Shown piece after piece: positions 26,156 through 35,293 of a stretch of 64,000 nt of DNA (positions are counted from its first letter, which is position 1; each line of letters opens with the position of its first letter). The notes under the pieces are model-generated. The model saw nothing but the letters and a program-made list of their open reading frames with translations, searched no databases and was not told where the DNA came from. The stretch covers positions 186,001 through 250,000 of the forward strand of contig NZ_VDFW01000006.1 in NCBI RefSeq assembly GCF_006152065.1, written 5' to 3'. The stretch is from Amycolatopsis alkalitolerans. Its GTDB lineage: Bacteria; Actinomycetota; Actinomycetes; Mycobacteriales; Pseudonocardiaceae. A program made the position numbers and the translations under genes.

Positions 26156-26542
26156 ATGCCGCATCTGACCGTACGTGCGCTCGAAGACGATCTCGCCGGC
26201 CGGGAGGTCGAGTTGATCGGGGCGCTGACCGACGCGGTCGTCGAGGTCTACGGGGACTGGGCACGGGAGATCGCGGTCGTGCAGCTGATCGGCCTGCCTG
26301 CCAACCGGTGGGGCATCGGCGGCAAGCCGGCCGAATCGCCTTCGCCGAGCGTCACGTTCGGGATCAACGAGGCGGCCTTCAGCAGGCCCGACGCGCAGGA
26401 CATCGTGGCCCGGCTGATCGCCGGTGTCACCGACGCGATCGTCGCGGTGTTCGGCGAACGCGTCCGCTCGGGGGTGACGGTCGAGTTGGTCGGAACGCCG
26501 ATGGAGCGCACCGGCGTCGGCGGGGTGATGGCGACGCCGTAG
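26156..26542 (+). CDS. Tautomerase-superfamily protein, two tautomerase-like halves
   Basis: A 128-residue protein. After Met removal it begins with Pro, the catalytic base of 4-oxalocrotonate-type tautomerases (MPHLTVRALEDDL). The length is twice that of the small family members, and the second half (PSVTFGINEAAFSRP, then ARLIAGVTDAIVAVFG and VELVGTPMERTGVGG) parallels the first (ELIGALTDAVVEVYG, VQLIGLPANRWGIGG), so it is a fused dimer with one catalytic Pro. It isomerises unsaturated keto acids or acts as a promiscuous hydratase; substrate unknown. Divergent MarR suggests substrate-induced expression. Confidence 0.85.
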   Translation: MPHLTVRALEDDLAGREVELIGALTDAVVEVYGDWAREIAVVQLIGLPANRWGIGGKPAESPSPSVTFGINEAAFSRPDAQDIVARLIAGVTDAIVAVFGERVRSGVTVELVGTPMERTGVGGVMATP

Positions 26543-26584
26543 GCGCGGCGGCAACTTTTCCGGCAGGCCAGGCGTTGACCGGCC

Positions 26585-26887
26585 ATGGGAGTCGTCTGGG
26601 CGCTTTCGATACCCGGCCTGGTGGTCGGTCTGTTCGTGCTCGCGTTGCTGGAATCCGCCGGCGCGCGGTTGAACTGGCTCCCGTGGCGCCGCCGGAGCAC
26701 CAGGTCGGCGGCGGGGCTGGCCAACGAGGAGCTGTTTTCCTTCCTGTACGGCACGAAACGCGTGGAACTCGAGCAGCGCGACATCGAGCTGGTACTGCCC
26801 CAGCGAGAGGAGGACGGCGCCCCGCCGCGCTCGTCGGTCGATCTCGAAGCCGGTGTCGCCTTTCTCGAACCGCCGCACCGGGCCTAG
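26585..26887 (+). CDS. DUF6191-like small membrane protein
   Basis: A 100-residue protein with one N-terminal membrane helix (about residues 3-24), a basic stretch (LPWRRRSTRS) and an acidic cytosolic tail (ELEQRDIELVLPQREEDGAPP) that fits the DUF6191 family in my recollection. ATG 26585. Its function is unknown. It lies 42 bases after the tautomerase stop on the same strand and may share its transcript. Confidence 0.6.
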   Translation: MGVVWALSIPGLVVGLFVLALLESAGARLNWLPWRRRSTRSAAGLANEELFSFLYGTKRVELEQRDIELVLPQREEDGAPPRSSVDLEAGVAFLEPPHRA

Positions 26888-26929
26888 CCGAGTGCGGGAT
26901 CAACGGGCTCTGTCAACGCAACCACCCCG

Positions 26930-28219
26930 TCAGCTCGTCGTACCGTCCGCGTTGATCATCGCGAAACCGGTGTACGGCACCAGCGCCTCGGGGATCCGGA
27001 TCGAGCCGTCGGCCTGCTGGCACTGCTCGACCAGCGCGACGAGCGTCCGGCCGACCGGCAGCCCGGAGGCGTTCAACGCGGCCACCGCGCCGCGTTTGCC
27101 GTCCTTGCCCTTCGCGCGGATCCCGGCCCGGCGGGTCTGGAACACGCCGGTGTCCGACGCGCTCGAGATCTCGCGGTAGGTCTGCTGGCTGGGCAGCCAC
27201 ACCTCGATGTCGAAGGTGATCTGCGCGGAGAACCCGACGTCCCCGGCCGGCAGCTTGATCACGCGGTACGCGAGGCCGAGCTTCTGGAGCGTCTCCTCGG
27301 CGTGCGTGAGGATCTCGTCCAGCGCCTCGCGTGACTTGGCCGCATCGACGAGCTGGACCAGCTCCACCTTCGAGAACTCGTGTTGCCGGATCAGGCCGCG
27401 GGTGTCGCGGCCGTAGGACCCGGCCTCCGAGCGAAAGCACGGCGTGTACGCCGTGTAGCGCAGCGGCAGGTCCTCGAGGTTGAGCATTTCGCCCGCGTGC
27501 AGGTTGACCAGCGGCACCTCGGCGGTCGGGATGAGGAACAGCTCCCGGTCCGCCACGCTCGTGCGGAACAGGTCCTCCTCGAACTTCGGCAGCTGGCCGG
27601 TCCCGGTCATCGTCTGCCGGGTCACGAGCGCGGGCAGCGAGAACTCCGTGTAGCCCTGCTCCTGCGTGTGCACATCGAGGAAGAACGTGGCGAGCGCCCG
27701 CTCGAGCCGCGCGCCCGGGCCCTTGAACACGGCGAACCGCGGGCCGGAAAGCTTCGTCGCGCGCTGAAGATCCAGGAAGCCCGCGCGCTCACCGAGATCG
27801 ACGTGGTCGAGCGGCTCGAAGTCGAACTCGGGAATCGTGCCCCAGCGGCGCACCTCTTCGGCGAAGTCCTCGGTGGCACCGTCGGGTAGCTCGTCGAGCG
27901 GGAGGTTCGGCACCGCCAGCAGGAAATCGTTCAGCTCGGCCTCGACCGAACGCTGCTCCTCTTCCAGTTCACCGATGCGGACCTTCAGCAGCCGCGCCTG
28001 TTCCCGCAGTTCGGTGATGTCCTCGCCGCGGCGCGCGGCGGCCTGCACCTCGGCGGCCGACTTCTTCGACTGCGCGCGCGCCTGGTCGCCCTCGCTGATG
28101 ACCTCGGACCGCCTGCTCACCAGCTTGCCGAGGCGGTCGGTGTCGAGCACGTACCCGCGGCGGCGCAGCTTGGCGGCGGCGTCCGTCTCGGGGTCGAGCA
28201 GCAGGCGAGGGTCGTGCAT
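26930..28219 (-). CDS. serS: Seryl-tRNA synthetase
   Basis: A 429-residue class II aminoacyl-tRNA synthetase charging tRNA-Ser with serine. The N-terminal coiled-coil arm (about residues 30-105), motif 2 (CFRSEAGSYGRDTRGLIRQHEF) and motif 3 (GRTLVALVEQ) are all visible, and the length matches. ATG 28219 is chosen because the protein then starts MHDPRLLLDPE, as bacterial SerS do; the longer reading to 28321 is not needed. Single copy in the window, monocistronic by spacing. Confidence 0.95.
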   Translation of the reverse strand: MHDPRLLLDPETDAAAKLRRRGYVLDTDRLGKLVSRRSEVISEGDQARAQSKKSAAEVQAAARRGEDITELREQARLLKVRIGELEEEQRSVEAELNDFLLAVPNLPLDELPDGATEDFAEEVRRWGTIPEFDFEPLDHVDLGERAGFLDLQRATKLSGPRFAVFKGPGARLERALATFFLDVHTQEQGYTEFSLPALVTRQTMTGTGQLPKFEEDLFRTSVADRELFLIPTAEVPLVNLHAGEMLNLEDLPLRYTAYTPCFRSEAGSYGRDTRGLIRQHEFSKVELVQLVDAAKSREALDEILTHAEETLQKLGLAYRVIKLPAGDVGFSAQITFDIEVWLPSQQTYREISSASDTGVFQTRRAGIRAKGKDGKRGAVAALNASGLPVGRTLVALVEQCQQADGSIRIPEALVPYTGFAMINADGTTS

Positions 28220-28317
28220 CGGTACTCCAGGTACGAGCCGGGATTTTGCTGCACCCAGGGTAGTCGCGGCGACCGGGAGGTGGTGCGGAGGGACCTGGCC
28301 TCCGCACCACCCGCGCG

Positions 28318-30540
28318 TCACGACGTGAAGTAGCCGAACAGGTCCGCGATCACGTCCACGGTGCCGAACCGGTTGTAGAAGTCGACCTTGCCGTTCGTGA
28401 CCGGGACGATGACGAGGTTGGGCACGGTCTGGCCGGGGACGTAGTTGAGGTTCGACGCGGTCGGCCTCGACGTCCCGTCCGGGTAGACGGTCAGGAAGCT
28501 GTAGTCGGTCGGGTTGGTGGCCGTCACGTTCAGCACCACGGCGGTGGTGCTGGCCGGCACCCCGGTCAGCGGCAGCGCGTAGGTGCCACCCGCGCCGATG
28601 GTGCCGCTGTTACTCCGGGTGTCGAGCAGGCGGGTCGGCCCGGCGGGGGTGAACGTGTTGCCGCTGCCGGTGGTGTAGTAGCCGAAGAGGTCCGCGATCA
28701 CGTCCACGGTGCCGAACCGGTTGTAGAAGTCGACCTTGCCGTTCGTCACCGGGACGATGACGAGATTGGGCACGGTCTGGCCGGGGACGAAGTTCAGGTT
28801 CGACGCGGTCGGCCGAGACGTCCCGTCCGGGTACACCGTGAGGTAGCCCGAATCCGTGGGGTTCGTGACCGTCACGTTCAGCACGACCGCCGTGACGCCG
28901 GAGGGAACTCCGCTCAGCGGCAACGTGTACGTGCTGTCGGCGCCGAGCGTTCCGCCGTTGTTCCGCGTGTCGAGCAGGCGGGTCGGCCCGGCGGGGGTGA
29001 ACGTGTTGCCGCTGCCGGTGGTGTAGTAGCCGAAGAGGTCCGCGATCACGTCCACGGTGCCGAACCGGTTGTAGAAGCTGACCTTGCCGTCGGTCACCGG
29101 CACCGTCACCAGGTTGGGCACGGTCTGGCCCGGGACGAAGTTGAGGTTCGACGCCGTCGGCCGTTTGCTGCCGTCCGGGTACACGGTGAGGTAGCCGGAA
29201 TCCGTGGGGTTCGTGACAGTCACGTTCAGCACGACCGCGGTGACGCTGGACGGGACTCCGCTCAGCGGGAGCGTGTACGTGCTGTCGGCGGCGATGGTGC
29301 CGCCGTTGTTCCGCGTGTCGAGCAGTCGTGTCGGACCCGCGGGCACGTAGCGGTTCGGCACCGGGACGGCGGCCGCACCCGCGACGCCGACGTCGAGCAC
29401 GTCTTTGTCGATATTGAGCGTGTACCCACCGTGGGTCTCGTTGACGTTGCCCGAGTACTGGTGCACCCGCTGGTGGTTTGCCCACGCTGCGCTCGGCAGC
29501 ACGGGGAGGCTGGTGTCGTCGGTGTTGTCCCACTTGGCGACGAAGGCGACGTCCGGGGTGGCCGCGTTGCCGTAGTTCGCGACGAGGTCCTGGACCGTGG
29601 AGTAGGCGGCGCCGTAGATCCCGGAGAGGTACCCGGCCTTGTGCAGTTCGCTGTTCCAGGCGGCCTCGAACGCCAGCGCCGCCGGGCCCTGGCCGGACGA
29701 GTACGCCTCCATGTCGTAGTAGAGGACGCTGCCGGGGCCGAAGCCGAGGTTCGTGGCCTGCGCGATCGCGTCCTGCGCGGCGGTGACCGCCTGGTTGGAC
29801 GGATCGGTCAGCTCACCGAACGCGGCCTGCGGGCCCACGTAGATCGGCATGAAGGACCACCCGGCCGCCGCCTGCGTGCTGACCCAGTCGGCCGTCAGGT
29901 TCGGCTGCGTGCAAGCCATGTCGGACCCGCCAAGGTAGATGCCGACGTTCGAATAGCTGCTGCGCCAGGCGCTCATCACCGTGCTGCTGGGCGCGGAGCA
30001 CGCGTCGAAGCCCTCGCCGGAGCCGTTCGTGGTGGTGCTGGGCACTCCCGCGGTCGCGAGCCGCGGGGACACCAGGCCGGTGCTGGTGCGCGGCGTGGGC
30101 GCGGGCAGTCCGGCCTCGCTGAGGATCCCGGTGACCAGCGCGCGGTCGGCGCCGTAGGCCGCGGAGATCGTGACACCCGGCCGGGTGGCCGTGATCTGCC
30201 GCCCCGCGGAGTTCTCGACGCTGGTCGTGGCGGTCGCGTCCGACGGCTGCACGAGCAGCGCCTCGGTGCGGCCGACGAGCCCGCTCGGGCAGTCCTGATC
30301 CGGACCGGGCACGCCGAGGTACACCGCGTGCTGATCGAACCGGACACAGGTGTGCGGGTTCGCGGTCAGGTCGAGCACCGGCCAGTCGGCCGGCACGCTG
30401 AAGTCGAGCCCCAGGTACGAAACGTGCTGCTGAGCGGCGGCATCGGCAGTCGCGGAGCCGGTGGCGACCAGCAGGAACGCGGCCGCGGCGGTGACGAGTG
30501 TGCGCGCCGGTCTCAGCGCGCGGGCAGGGTGGAGCCCCAC
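28318..30540 (-). CDS. Secreted glycohydrolase-like (DUF1906, Rv2525c type) protein with three C-terminal repeats
   Basis: A 740-residue exported protein. A signal peptide ends near residue 34 (ATADAAAQ). Residues about 175-395 form a TIM-barrel-like DUF1906 domain (GFDACSAPSSTVMSAW; VGIYLGGSDMAC; LYYDMEAYSSG; HQYSGNVNETHGGYTLNIDKDV), related to Rv2525c of mycobacteria, which is tied to cell-wall carbohydrate. Asp/Glu at the strand ends could be catalytic. Residues 399-740 are three copies of a 116-residue beta-rich repeat with few changes, ending LFGYxT. Probably binds or trims cell-wall glycans outside the cell. The substrate is unknown. Confidence 0.8.
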   Translation of the reverse strand: MGLHPARALRPARTLVTAAAAFLLVATGSATADAAAQQHVSYLGLDFSVPADWPVLDLTANPHTCVRFDQHAVYLGVPGPDQDCPSGLVGRTEALLVQPSDATATTSVENSAGRQITATRPGVTISAAYGADRALVTGILSEAGLPAPTPRTSTGLVSPRLATAGVPSTTTNGSGEGFDACSAPSSTVMSAWRSSYSNVGIYLGGSDMACTQPNLTADWVSTQAAAGWSFMPIYVGPQAAFGELTDPSNQAVTAAQDAIAQATNLGFGPGSVLYYDMEAYSSGQGPAALAFEAAWNSELHKAGYLSGIYGAAYSTVQDLVANYGNAATPDVAFVAKWDNTDDTSLPVLPSAAWANHQRVHQYSGNVNETHGGYTLNIDKDVLDVGVAGAAAVPVPNRYVPAGPTRLLDTRNNGGTIAADSTYTLPLSGVPSSVTAVVLNVTVTNPTDSGYLTVYPDGSKRPTASNLNFVPGQTVPNLVTVPVTDGKVSFYNRFGTVDVIADLFGYYTTGSGNTFTPAGPTRLLDTRNNGGTLGADSTYTLPLSGVPSGVTAVVLNVTVTNPTDSGYLTVYPDGTSRPTASNLNFVPGQTVPNLVIVPVTNGKVDFYNRFGTVDVIADLFGYYTTGSGNTFTPAGPTRLLDTRSNSGTIGAGGTYALPLTGVPASTTAVVLNVTATNPTDYSFLTVYPDGTSRPTASNLNYVPGQTVPNLVIVPVTNGKVDFYNRFGTVDVIADLFGYFTS
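28321..29346 (-). repeat. Three tandem 348-base coding repeats (third is 330 bases)
   Basis: Copies lie at 28999-29346, 28651-28998 and 28321-28650 inside the DUF1906 gene. Each begins PAGPTRLLDTR and ends DLFGY. Long stretches are identical between copies at the DNA level, for example the run around 28650-28735 recurs near 28998-29080. That points to recent duplication or gene conversion, and makes copy number liable to change and to be misassembled. Confidence 0.9.
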
Positions 30541-30620
30541 GAAGTCACACCTTTCTCAGGATGGCGAATGACAGCGCCCCCCCGAGCCCGATCATTAAAC
30601 CTCTTCGCGTTCGGCCCGTC

Positions 30621-31373
30621 TCACGCGACCTCGGGCACGGGCAGCGGCGCGGTGAGCGCGCTTGCCTGGGCCAGGGCCGAGCCGGCGTGCTGTAGCGCCG
30701 CCCACATGGTGACCTGGTTCGCGGTGAGCACGGGCAGGTCGAGCCGCCGTTCCAGCGGGGCGACCAGGTCGTAGGTGGGCACGTTGGTGCAGCTGACGAA
30801 CAGCGCGTCGGCGCCGGTGACGTCCAGGTCCGCGACCGCGCCGAGGACCTCGGAGTAGGACATCTTCCAGATGTCGCCGAGCATGCCGAGGCCGACGCTC
30901 GCGGTGGTGGCGATGCCGTACTCGGCGAGGAACGACAGCAGGCGGCCGGTCACGTCCTCGACGTATGGCGTGATCACCGCGAGCCGGCGGATCCCGAGCT
31001 TCGTGCACGCGCTGATGAGCGCGCCGGACGTGGTGACGGCGGACGGGGCGCCCGCGTCGAGCATGCCGGCCACCAGGGCGGCCTCACCCGCGGCGCCATC
31101 GACGAAGCTGCCCGACGTGCAGGCGTAGGCCACGACGAGCGGCTCGGGTGCGAGCACGTCGCGGGTCGCGCGGCGGACGCCGTGCGGGTCGCTGAGCGCT
31201 TCCGCGAGTTGCACGGTGACCGGCTCTGGCAGGTACGGCAGGCGGGTGGTGTGCAGGCAGACCTGATCGGGCACCCAGCGCCACAGCTCGCGATCGAGCG
31301 CGAAGTCGAACGGGGCGACCACGCCGACCCCGACCTGCGCGGGCAGCGTGACCTCGAAGGGACTGACGGTCAT
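30621..31373 (-). CDS. Asp/Glu racemase-superfamily enzyme (maleate isomerase/arylmalonate decarboxylase type)
   Basis: A 250-residue protein of the maleate cis-trans isomerase-like group. Two Cys positioned as catalytic pair are present: Cys85 in AYACTSGSF and Cys195 in FVSCTNVPT. Other signs are GALISACTKLGIRRLAVITPY and the DIWKMSY region. Such enzymes racemise or isomerise dicarboxylic acids, or decarboxylate substituted malonates, without cofactors. ATG 31373 is preceded by GAAGGGG. No pathway partner is adjacent, so the substrate is open. Upstream lies a divergent lipoprotein gene. Confidence 0.82.
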   Translation of the reverse strand: MTVSPFEVTLPAQVGVGVVAPFDFALDRELWRWVPDQVCLHTTRLPYLPEPVTVQLAEALSDPHGVRRATRDVLAPEPLVVAYACTSGSFVDGAAGEAALVAGMLDAGAPSAVTTSGALISACTKLGIRRLAVITPYVEDVTGRLLSFLAEYGIATTASVGLGMLGDIWKMSYSEVLGAVADLDVTGADALFVSCTNVPTYDLVAPLERRLDLPVLTANQVTMWAALQHAGSALAQASALTAPLPVPEVA

Positions 31374-31482
31374 GGAACTTCCCCTTCTCACCCATGCGAC
31401 TCCACCGCAGACGGTAGGTTCGACGTGCGAAAACGACGGGCGGCTCGTGTTACCGGGTCGTTAAACCTTGGAGGGGGCGCGA

Positions 31483-32004
31483 GTGCGCGCAGGTGCGGCA
31501 TGCTTGGCCATCGTGCTGCTCGCCGGTGGCTGCACCAGCTCGGTGAGCGGGGTCCCGCAGCCGGATCCGCGGCGGGTGACCGTGACGCCCGCCTTTTCGA
31601 CCGATCCCTGCTCGCTGTTGACGAGCGACGAGGCCGTGCAACTCGGGTTGCGCGTGCCGGGCACGCCGAAACCCGAGGACAAGGGTGCGCTGGTGCCGCC
31701 GAGCTGCGAGTGGCGTTCCTCGAACCCGGTCTCGGATCTCGACGGCTCGCTGCAGATCTTCTACGCGACCGACCTCAACGTGCGGGAGTACTTCTCGAGC
31801 GCGCCGTCCGGGCAGGAACGGCTCGGCGGGGTCACCTGGGACGACTACCCGAGCGTGCTGGGTGACTCCATGTGCAACCTCGCCGTCACCCTGTCCGATC
31901 TGGCGTTCATCGCCCTGACCAGCCAGAACTTCGTCGACGGCACGAAGTCCTGCGACGCCGTGCGCAAGGCGGCGCCGGTGGTGGCTAAGCGGATACCAGG
32001 TTAG
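31483..32004 (+). CDS. DUF3558 lipoprotein
   Basis: A 173-residue exported lipoprotein. The signal peptide ends in lipobox LLAGGC (Cys near residue 17), and the body has the DUF3558 Cys pattern (DPCSLLTSDEAVQLGL, SCEWRS, KSCDAV). GTG 31483 is chosen because GGAGGGGG sits 6-13 bases upstream; a TTG at 31468 is in frame. The function of DUF3558 is not known. Its 3' end overlaps the convergent lhgO by 20 bases. Confidence 0.82.
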   Translation: MRAGAACLAIVLLAGGCTSSVSGVPQPDPRRVTVTPAFSTDPCSLLTSDEAVQLGLRVPGTPKPEDKGALVPPSCEWRSSNPVSDLDGSLQIFYATDLNVREYFSSAPSGQERLGGVTWDDYPSVLGDSMCNLAVTLSDLAFIALTSQNFVDGTKSCDAVRKAAPVVAKRIPG

Positions 32005-33172
32005 CCACGTGCTTGCCGATCTCCAGCGCGCTCGTCGCGGCGGGGGACGGCGCGTTGAGCACGTGGACCTGGTTCGGCGCGCTCGAGATCAGGAAGTCCT
32101 GCACGAGCGAACCGTCCGGGAACAGCGCCTGCGCGCGCACGCCGGAGCCGGCCCGCACGATGTCCTCGGGCCCGATGGCCGGCACGAGCCGGGCGAGGCT
32201 CGCCGCGAACCGGCGTTTGGACAGCGACCGGCGGATCTCGTCGAGGCCGGTGGGGTAGGCGTATTTGCGGGCGAGCCGCCAGGAGCCGGGGTAGCGGGCG
32301 ACATCGAGCAGGTCGGCCGCGGAGATGTCGCGCCAGCGATAGCCCTCGCGGCGCAGCGCGAGCACGGCGTTCGGGCCGGCGTGCACGCTGCCGTCGAGCA
32401 TGCGGGTCAGGTGCACGCCCAGGAACGGCAGCGCCGGATCGGGCACCGGGTAGATGAGGCCGTGTACGAGATGTGCCCGAGCCGGGCGGAGTTCGTAGTA
32501 CTCGCCACGGAACGGGACGATCCGGGCGGTCGGGGTGAGCCCGGCGAGTTCGGCGACGCGGTCGGCCTGCAGTCCGGCGCAGTTCACCAGCGCGTCGGCC
32601 GCCAGCACCTCACGGCCGGTGGCGATCTCGACACCGCCGGCGCGGCCGGGCCGGATCGCGAGCGCGGGCGTGCCGAGCCGCAGTTCGGCGCCCTTTTCCT
32701 CGAGCAGGCGCACGAGCGCGGCGCAGACGCCGGGGAAATCGATGATGCCGGTGGACTCGACGCGCAGGGCCTTCACGCAGGAGACTTCGGGCTCGTACTC
32801 GCGCGCTTCCTCGCTCGAGATCAGCTTCGCCGGGACGCCGTTCGCCTCGGCCCGCTCGGCCAGGACGCCCAGGGCGGGCAGTTCGGCTTCGGCCGTGGCC
32901 ACGACGAGCTTGCCGCACACCTCGACGCCGACGCCGTTCGCGCGCGCGAAGTCCACAATGGACCGGTTGCCCGCGACGGACATGCGGGCCTTCGCGGAGC
33001 CGGGCCGGTAGTACAGCCCGGCGTGCACGACGTTCGAATTGTGCCCGGTCTGGTGGGCTGCCCAGGAATTTTCCTTCTCCAGCACGGTTACGTGGCTGCC
33101 CCGCCGGGTCAGTTCCCACGCCACGGCCAGCCCGAGGATCCCGCCGCCGATTACCACCACACGCTGCGCCAC
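31985..33172 (-). CDS. lhgO: L-2-hydroxyglutarate oxidase (FAD-dependent)
   Basis: A 395-residue flavoprotein. The FAD-binding GxGxxG is VIGGGILGLAVAW at the N-terminus, followed by HQTGHNSNVVHAGLYYRPGSAKA and KLVVAT, typical of LhgO (YgaF). The enzyme oxidises L-2-hydroxyglutarate to 2-oxoglutarate and passes electrons to the membrane chain. GTG 33172. Length matches the family. It does not look linked to its neighbours; the sugar cluster begins on the other strand 95 bases away. Confidence 0.88.
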   Translation of the reverse strand: MAQRVVVIGGGILGLAVAWELTRRGSHVTVLEKENSWAAHQTGHNSNVVHAGLYYRPGSAKARMSVAGNRSIVDFARANGVGVEVCGKLVVATAEAELPALGVLAERAEANGVPAKLISSEEAREYEPEVSCVKALRVESTGIIDFPGVCAALVRLLEEKGAELRLGTPALAIRPGRAGGVEIATGREVLAADALVNCAGLQADRVAELAGLTPTARIVPFRGEYYELRPARAHLVHGLIYPVPDPALPFLGVHLTRMLDGSVHAGPNAVLALRREGYRWRDISAADLLDVARYPGSWRLARKYAYPTGLDEIRRSLSKRRFAASLARLVPAIGPEDIVRAGSGVRAQALFPDGSLVQDFLISSAPNQVHVLNAPSPAATSALEIGKHVANLVSA

Positions 33173-33266
33173 ACGGCCCAGGGTAGCTACGGGCCATTCC
33201 AGGTGGTTCGCCCGATCAGGTGAGGGGGTGTGCTGCTTAGACTTCGCGCGACTCTAAGGAGCACTG

Positions 33267-34370
33267 GTGACGATCCCGCTGGGCAGGCCGAGCGTTGGCG
33301 AGCCGGAACTGGCCGCCGTGGCGGAGGTGTTCGCCTCGGGGTGGCTCGCGGGAGCCGGTCCTGCCTGCCGCCGGTTCGAGGAGCGTTTCGCGAAGCTGAC
33401 CGGGACGGCGCATGCCCTCGCGACGAGCAACTGCGGTTCCGCCCTGTTCCTCGGGTTGCGTGCGCTCGGCGTACGCCCCGGCGACGAGGTCGTCGTCGCG
33501 GACTACACCTTTCCCGCCACCGGGCACGCGGTACTGCAGGCCGGGGCCACCCCGGTGTTCGCCGATGTGCGGCCTGACTCGTTCTGCGCGGACCCGGCCG
33601 CGATCGAGGCCGCGATCAGCCCGCGCACCGTGGGCATCCTTGTCGTCGACCTCGCCGGCCAGCCGGGGGATTTCGACGAGTACCGCGCGATCGCGGACCG
33701 CCACGGGCTCTGGCTGTTCGAGGACGCCGCGTGCGCGGCCGGTGCGAGCTACCGCACGCGCCCGGCCGGGAGTTTGGCCGATCTCGCGGCGTTCTCCTTC
33801 CACGGCCGCAAGGGCATCACCGCCGGCGAGGGCGGGGCGCTCGTCTCGGACGACGCGGAGCTGATCGAGCGCGCGCGCAAACTGCACACCTACGGCGTGC
33901 GGCCCGCTTACGGCCGGCAAACGGTGCCCGTCTTCGACGAGCTGGGTTACAACTTCCGCCTCTCCGACGTGCAGGCCGCGATCCTGACCGTGCAACTGGA
34001 CCGCCTCCCCGAAATCCTGGCCGCACGGCGGCTCGTCGCGAAGCGGTATGCCGAGGGGTTCGCGGGGCTGGCCGGTGTGCGGGTGCCCGAGGAACTGCCG
34101 GACCGAGTGCACCCGTGGCAGTCGTACCTGCTGCTGCTCGCGCCTGGGATCGATCGTGACCGGGCCATGGACAGCCTGCGCGCACGCGGTGTGCAGTGCA
34201 CGATCGGCACCTACGCCTCGCACCTGCAGCCGGTTTACGGCGGGTGCGCGCCCTGCCCGGTGTCCGCGGACGCGTTCCGCCGGCACCTCGCGATCCCGAT
34301 GCACGCCGAGCTCACCGGGGAACAGGTGGACCGCGTGATCGAAGCCGTCCGAGGAGAGGTGCATGACTGA
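33267..34370 (+). CDS. DegT/DnrJ/EryC1 aminotransferase (sugar aminotransferase), copy 1
   Basis: A 367-residue PLP enzyme. The Schiff-base Lys is Lys182 in FSFHGRKGITAGEGG, and the PLP-holding Asp lies in LWLFEDAACAAGAS. It forms an amino sugar from a keto nucleotide sugar using glutamate as donor. GTG 33267. First gene of a co-directional set (aminotransferase, epimerase, GT4, acetyltransferase) whose starts overlap or nearly abut. With the epimerase it may build a nucleotide-linked amino sugar. The exact position aminated is not readable. Confidence 0.88.
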   Translation: MTIPLGRPSVGEPELAAVAEVFASGWLAGAGPACRRFEERFAKLTGTAHALATSNCGSALFLGLRALGVRPGDEVVVADYTFPATGHAVLQAGATPVFADVRPDSFCADPAAIEAAISPRTVGILVVDLAGQPGDFDEYRAIADRHGLWLFEDAACAAGASYRTRPAGSLADLAAFSFHGRKGITAGEGGALVSDDAELIERARKLHTYGVRPAYGRQTVPVFDELGYNFRLSDVQAAILTVQLDRLPEILAARRLVAKRYAEGFAGLAGVRVPEELPDRVHPWQSYLLLLAPGIDRDRAMDSLRARGVQCTIGTYASHLQPVYGGCAPCPVSADAFRRHLAIPMHAELTGEQVDRVIEAVRGEVHD

Positions 34371-35292
34371 GCACAAGGTGTTCTTCACCGGTGGCGCGGG
34401 ATTCATCGCCGCGCACACGATCCCGCTGCTGCTCGAACGCGGCTACGCGGTGCGGATCTTCGACAACATGACCCGCGGCGACCGGGAGCGCGTCGGCGAG
34501 TTCGTCGCGACCGGCCGGGTCGAGCTCGTCGAGGGGGACGTGCGCTACGGCGGCGCGGTGCGCGAGGCGATCCGCGGCTGCACGCACGTGATCCACTTCG
34601 CGACCGTGTCGATCAACAAGTCGATCGCGGATCCGCACGAGTCGATCGACATCAACATGACGGGCAACCACAACGTGTTCGCCGCCGCGGCCGCGGAAGG
34701 CGTGCGGCGCCTGGTGTTCGCGTCCTCGGCGTCGGTGTACGGCGAGCCGGAGAAGCTGCCGATGCACGAGGACGACCCGCTGCGCCCGCTGACCCCGTAC
34801 TGCATCAGCAAGCGCGCGGGCGAGGATCTGCTCGGCTTCTACGAGCGGCGGCACGGGCTTTCGTGGCTCGCCCTGCGGTTCTTCAACGTCTACGGTCCCG
34901 GCCAGAAGATCGAGGCGTACTACACCTCGGTCATCAACCACTTCATCCAGCGGCTGCGCGCGGGCAGGCCACCGGTGATCGACGGCCGCGGCGAGCAGTC
35001 GATGGACTTCGTGCACGTCACCGATCTCGCGAAGGCTGTGGTGCTGGCCCTGGCATCCTCGCGCGCGAACCTGCCGGTCAACATCGGCACCGGGATCGAC
35101 ACGTCGATCGCGACGCTCGCGAAGATCCTCATCGAAGCGGTCGGCGCGGACGTCGAGCCCGAGTTCAACCCGCGCGAAGTGCTGGTGTCGCGCCGTGCCG
35201 CGGACGTCGCCCGCGCGCGCGAGGTGCTCGGCTGGGAGCCGAGCATTCCCGTCGAGCAGGGGATGCGCGAACTCGTCGAGTCCTACCGCTGA
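34363..35292 (+). CDS. NAD-dependent epimerase/dehydratase (nucleotide sugar SDR)
   Basis: A 309-residue extended SDR. NAD-binding TGGAGFIAAH at the N-terminus, then SSASVYGE and the catalytic YCISK (Tyr-x-x-x-Lys), with the FFNVYGPGQ segment typical of nucleotide-sugar epimerases or dehydratases. ATG 34363 overlaps the aminotransferase by 8 bases. It probably converts the UDP- or dTDP-sugar upstream or downstream of the aminotransferase. Epimerase versus dehydratase cannot be told apart here. Confidence 0.88.
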   Translation: MTEHKVFFTGGAGFIAAHTIPLLLERGYAVRIFDNMTRGDRERVGEFVATGRVELVEGDVRYGGAVREAIRGCTHVIHFATVSINKSIADPHESIDINMTGNHNVFAAAAAEGVRRLVFASSASVYGEPEKLPMHEDDPLRPLTPYCISKRAGEDLLGFYERRHGLSWLALRFFNVYGPGQKIEAYYTSVINHFIQRLRAGRPPVIDGRGEQSMDFVHVTDLAKAVVLALASSRANLPVNIGTGIDTSIATLAKILIEAVGADVEPEFNPREVLVSRRAADVARAREVLGWEPSIPVEQGMRELVESYR

Positions 35293-35293
35293 A

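Noticed and set aside
28321-29346. Possible CRISPR array or repeat element
   Set aside because: The repeats are 348 bases, lie in frame inside a coding gene and have no short-repeat/spacer pattern.
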